DNA of 7,809 nucleotides. Origin: an uncultured Ruminococcus sp. (GTDB lineage Bacteria > Bacillota > Clostridia > Oscillospirales > Ruminococcaceae). This document shows, one piece after another, positions 5,735-7,809 of the stretch. Numbering within the stretch: position 1 is the stretch's first letter; each line of letters starts with the position of its first letter. Both the position numbers and the translations under genes were made by a program. The notes under the pieces are model-generated. The model did no database searches and had not been told where the DNA came from. It was given only the letters and a program-made list of their open reading frames with translations. The stretch covers positions 1 through 7,809 of the forward strand of contig UQEM01000119.1 of NCBI GenBank assembly GCA_900540005.1, in the 5' to 3' direction.

Positions 5735-6403
5735 TTATTCAAGCGAATAACCGATTCCGCGGGCAGTCTTTATCTGCACAGGCGCGGATATCGCCGTAAG
5801 CTTTTTGCGAAGAAACGATATGTATACCTCGATATTGTTGTACTCAACATCGCTCTCATAGCCCCATATCTTCTCGATTATACGCTCTTTCGGCAGGATA
5901 CGGTGCGGATTGGAGATAAGGAGTTCCATTATCTGGTACTCTTTCAGGCTGAGCTTTACGTCGTTTCCCTGCCATACCACACTACAGGTGTTCTTGGCGA
6001 GTTCAAGTCCATTGTAGTCGAGCCTGTTCTCGTCAACCAGTTCACCCTTGCGCCTTGTGAGAGCGCGGACTCTCGCGAGAAGCTCGCCCGTCACAAAAGG
6101 TTTTGTCAGGTAGTCGTCCGCACCGCAGTCGAGACCGTTTATCTTGTCCTCGACCTCGCTCCTTGCCGTAAGCAGAAGTACGGGCGTATTTATCTTTTCC
6201 TTTCTCAGATTGCGCAAAACGTCTATTCCGCTCATTCCGGGGAGCATAATATCGAGGATTATGCAGTTGTAAACTCCCGTAAGAGCATTGTCCAGACCGT
6301 CTGTACCATTATATACCGTGTCAACGCTGTACATATTTCTTTTAAGGATCTCCGAAAGCGCATCGGCAAGCTGCATTTCGTCCTCAACCACGAGTAATTT
6401 CAT
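5735..6403 (-). CDS. OmpR/PhoB-family response regulator
   Basis: DNA-binding response regulator of 222 residues, a standard length. The receiver domain (about 1-115) has the acidic pocket E7/D8, phospho-acceptor D51 in ILDIMLPG, switch T79 and K101 in the LTKPF motif. The C-terminal winged helix (about 127-220) shows SLKEYQIMELL, the IWGYESDVEYNNIEVYIS recognition region and a final RGIGYSLE. It is the first gene of a two-gene operon: its TAA stop (5735-5737) overlaps the kinase Shine-Dalgarno, and the kinase starts 12 bases after the stop, so the two are probably translationally coupled. A Shine-Dalgarno AAGGGG lies 7 bases before the ATG. The target genes are unknown; the divergent gene at 6765 and the operon itself are the obvious candidates. 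Confidence 0.97.
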   Translation of the reverse strand: MKLLVVEDEMQLADALSEILKRNMYSVDTVYNGTDGLDNALTGVYNCIILDIMLPGMSGIDVLRNLRKEKINTPVLLLTARSEVEDKINGLDCGADDYLTKPFVTGELLARVRALTRRKGELVDENRLDYNGLELAKNTCSVVWQGNDVKLSLKEYQIMELLISNPHRILPKERIIEKIWGYESDVEYNNIEVYISFLRKKLTAISAPVQIKTARGIGYSLE

Positions 6404-6426
6404 ATCAATACCCCTTTTCCGTCGGG

Positions 6427-6449
6427 ACAGCCTGCCGCACCGGCACTGT
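6427..6449 (-). promoter_or_regulatory. GC-rich 5' UTR hairpin of the two-component operon
   Basis: ACAG (6427-6430) with CTGT (6446-6449) and TGCCG (6433-6437) with CGGCA (6441-6445) make a 9-bp stem with a two-base bulge and a three-base loop. It lies in the predicted leader, about 10 bases above the Shine-Dalgarno (6411-6416). A role is not established. Confidence 0.4.
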
Positions 6450-6494
6450 GTATATCCTACTGCTGGCGTGACAGACTTCCCCAGATTAAATTAT

Positions 6495-6503
6495 ATTATA
6501 CCA
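6495..6503 (-). promoter_or_regulatory. Extended -10 promoter of the two-component operon
   Basis: TGGTATAAT on the minus strand, an extended -10 with no good -35 hexamer 17-18 bases upstream. This would be consistent with dependence on an activator such as the response regulator itself. Transcription would start near 6488, giving a leader of about 85 bases. Confidence 0.6.
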
Positions 6504-6618
6504 TAAAAGCTTGAAATAGTCTTAAAAGCGGATATTTGTTCAAAAAATTGATTAATAGAAAAACCGTCTCAGTTTTTGTGCATTTCAACAAATTTATTTG
6601 AAAGCTCCCCCTCAAATA

Positions 6619-6647
6619 TTGACTAAATGTTAAGTTTATGTTAGAAT
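6619..6647 (+). promoter_or_regulatory. Sigma-A type promoter of the helical-repeat protein gene
   Basis: TTGACT (6619-6624), a 17-base spacer and TAGAAT (6642-6647). Start near 6654, so a leader of about 110 bases precedes the ATG at 6765. In the leader, CTCAAC and GTTGAG (within 6718-6738) can pair, and TGGAA (6744-6748) with TTCCA (6758-6762) would display the Shine-Dalgarno in a loop. The promoter is back to back with that of the two-component operon, about 115 bases apart. Confidence 0.75.
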
Positions 6648-6750
6648 TATTCTTGCAGTAATATGGCAACATTCCCTGAGACAGCGCTGCCGAACCTCTC
6701 ACTTTGTGCAGTATCGTCTCAACTTACAGTTGTTGAGTTGTCATGGAAAC

Positions 6751-6756
6751 GGAGGG
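6751..6756 (+). promoter_or_regulatory. Ribosome binding site that sets the start of the helical-repeat protein
   Basis: GGAGGG, 8 bases before the ATG at 6765. An upstream in-frame ATG at 6663 has no Shine-Dalgarno and lies only about 10 bases after the predicted transcription start, so the shorter 235-residue product is preferred. Confidence 0.85.
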
Positions 6757-6764
6757 ATTCCAAC

Positions 6765-7472
6765 ATGATATCACCGACAGAACGAAAAAAAAGCAGTTTC
6801 GCCAAAGCTCTCCTGCCGTCATTCGGCGCAGAGATGAAAAAATACGAGGAGATCTATCAGGTCTTTGCAGAAGAAGGATACACCAAGAATCTCTGTGAGC
6901 AGTACGCCGATGCTTTTGTAGACAACGCAAAAAAGCCCGCTGTGGAAGATATTCTCCAGCTTGTCGAACTGTACGACCGCATTCACGACTTGAAAAACGC
7001 GCAGTTCTACCTCGAAATGCTGGCTGAAAAAAAACTCAGCGGCGATGATAAATTCGCATACTGTGTGGCATCGCTCAAAGTTTTGAGCAAGCTCGGACAA
7101 TGGCGCGACGCCGAGGATTTTCGCACGGACAACATAAACTTTTTGCAGAATTTTGCACAAAAGAAACCGCAGAAACAGCAGGCGGGTATGTACCTTGCGC
7201 TCGCGCTCACGGACTGCGCCGCAAAGCACTACACGCAGGCTTTCAGGCTTATGAAGTTCGGATACAAGCCACACGGCAGGAACGACACAACTCTGCTTGA
7301 AATATTCATAACAGTCGTTTATATTTTTGCCTGTTCGGGAGACAGCGAGGGTCTTGAGGACGCTCTCGGAAACGCTCGCAGTTGTCTCAAGCTTTTCAGC
7401 GGATTCGAGTTTCCGTGGATGCAGCAATACTACGAACAGCGCATTGAGGACGCAAGCAACAAGATCATATAA
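6765..7472 (+). CDS. Unrecognised cytoplasmic protein with TPR-like helical repeats
   Basis: Product of 235 residues with no signal peptide and no clear transmembrane segment. The first 25 residues are basic and polar (ERKKSS, EMKKYEE). The rest reads as successive amphipathic helices with the spacing of a tetratricopeptide or similar solenoid: about 57-90, 94-118 (the SKLGQWRDAEDF stretch is TPR-like), 137-165 (ALALTDCAAKHYTQAFRLM) and 176-206, ending with an aromatic-rich helix (FEFPWMQQYYEQR). Such repeats usually bind proteins or peptides; no enzyme motif is seen. The gene is transcribed alone, divergently from the two-component operon, with its own promoter and terminator. It could be a target of that regulator or an adaptor for it, but nothing in the sequence proves a link. 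Existence as a gene is well supported; function is unknown. Confidence 0.85.
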   Translation: MISPTERKKSSFAKALLPSFGAEMKKYEEIYQVFAEEGYTKNLCEQYADAFVDNAKKPAVEDILQLVELYDRIHDLKNAQFYLEMLAEKKLSGDDKFAYCVASLKVLSKLGQWRDAEDFRTDNINFLQNFAQKKPQKQQAGMYLALALTDCAAKHYTQAFRLMKFGYKPHGRNDTTLLEIFITVVYIFACSGDSEGLEDALGNARSCLKLFSGFEFPWMQQYYEQRIEDASNKII

Positions 7473-7480
7473 ACCTCCGG

Positions 7481-7515
7481 GAAGCTTTTGGTTTTTGCCG
7501 AAAGCTTCTTTTTTT
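7481..7515 (+). terminator. Intrinsic terminator of the helical-repeat protein gene
   Basis: GAAGCTTTTGG (7481-7491) pairs with CCGAAAGCTTC (7498-7508), 11 bp including one wobble, around a six-base loop, followed by seven T. It starts 8 bases after the stop codon. Confidence 0.9.
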
Positions 7516-7773
7516 CGGTCTTGACTAAAAAAAAACGGCATTCAGGATAAAAAAACTGATATTTTTCAAAAAAATTTTCAGGGTCTATTTTTGTATTTGT
7601 TTTAATCTGAATTTTTTGCTGCTCATTTGCTGCTTTCCAAAAATGTTGTGAAAAAATATCGTTTTTGTGCTGCACTTTTGCACAGGTCGAAAAAAGGCTG
7701 TAAATAGGCAATTTCAAATTGCAATTTACTTTTAATTTATAAATATTTCAGAAATTTATATACTTGTGAATTC
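7516..7773. other. AT-rich stretch without a gene
   Basis: About 258 bases with many A and T runs and no supported ORF on either strand. The only structure noted is a palindrome at 7708-7722 (GCAATTT, one base, AAATTGC), which could be a binding site for a protein acting on a gene beyond the contig end. Otherwise nothing is seen here. Confidence 0.6.
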
Positions 7774-7809
7774 CTGTCTCTTATACACATCTCCGAGCCC
7801 ACGAGACTC
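7774..7809. other. Residual Illumina Nextera adapter (sequencing artefact)
   Basis: Bases 7774-7792 are exactly the Tn5 mosaic-end complement CTGTCTCTTATACACATCT, and 7793-7807 (CCGAGCCCACGAGAC) continue the Nextera read-2 side adapter. The final TC would be the first two bases of the sample index. This is library sequence carried into the assembly by untrimmed read-through. It marks 7773 as the last genuine base and shows that the window reaches the contig end. Confidence 0.97.

Noticed and set aside
5705..6397. 230-codon plus-strand frame opposite the response regulator
   Set aside because: Antisense shadow of a standard OmpR-family protein, with no ribosome binding site.
6663..6764. 34-residue N-terminal extension of the helical-repeat protein
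   Set aside because: No Shine-Dalgarno before the ATG at 6663, which lies only about 10 bases after the predicted transcription start, while GGAGGG precedes the ATG at 6765.
6654..6764. Riboswitch in the leader of the helical-repeat gene
   Set aside because: The leader has short possible hairpins but no recognisable cyclic-di-GMP, T-box, SAM or other known riboswitch core.
6819..7541. 240-codon minus-strand frame opposite the helical-repeat gene
   Set aside because: It starts inside the terminator region of the plus-strand gene and has no promoter. The plus-strand frame has promoter, Shine-Dalgarno and terminator.
7430..7717. 95-codon minus-strand frame across the end of the helical-repeat gene
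   Set aside because: It reads through the intrinsic terminator and AT-rich intergenic DNA and its composition follows base bias.

Overview
The window looks like one short chromosomal contig from an anaerobic gut or rumen clostridium, most likely a Ruminococcus-type member of the Oscillospiraceae. The assignment is inferred from a GH94 beta-glucoside phosphorylase, a SpoVAC homologue, OmpR/HisKA signalling proteins of clostridial type and classical AAGGAG ribosome binding sites. No rRNA, tRNA or single-copy marker is present to confirm it. The last 36 bases are not biological: they match the Illumina Nextera transposase adapter plus two further bases. The contig also starts inside a dispersed repeat that recurs at 3586, which would explain the assembly break on the left.

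Left to right: (1) repeat copy A (1-179) and a palindromic terminator; (2) a GH94 inverting disaccharide phosphorylase on the minus strand (213-2609) with its own promoter; (3) a 447-base gap that holds the phosphorylase promoter and, facing away from it, a near-consensus promoter (2890-2918) followed about 100 bases later by a strong intrinsic terminator (3017-3045) with no ORF between them, a candidate small RNA; (4) a lone spoVAC on the minus strand (3057-3494); (5) repeat copy B (3586-3763) and another terminator; (6) a two-component operon on the minus strand, response regulator (5735-6403) then sensor kinase (3791-5722); (7) a 361-base divergent intergenic region; (8) an unrecognised helical-repeat cytoplasmic protein on the plus strand (6765-7472) with a clear promoter, Shine-Dalgarno and terminator; (9) about 260 bases of AT-rich sequence without a gene, then the adapter.

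The phosphorylase would split an imported beta-linked disaccharide with phosphate to give alpha-glucose-1-phosphate (or the N-acetylglucosamine equivalent) while saving ATP. Several residues that mark true cellobiose phosphorylases differ, so its substrate is open. The kinase is the most unusual protein: its extracytoplasmic region of about 360 residues carries a Pro/Thr/Ser-rich linker and an aromatic-, Asp- and His-rich patch, resembling the linkers of secreted cellulolytic enzymes more than a normal sensor domain. The two repeat copies share hairpins, one of which shows a compensatory base-pair change, so the folded form seems to be under selection. No defence system, CRISPR array, insertion sequence or phage gene was seen.
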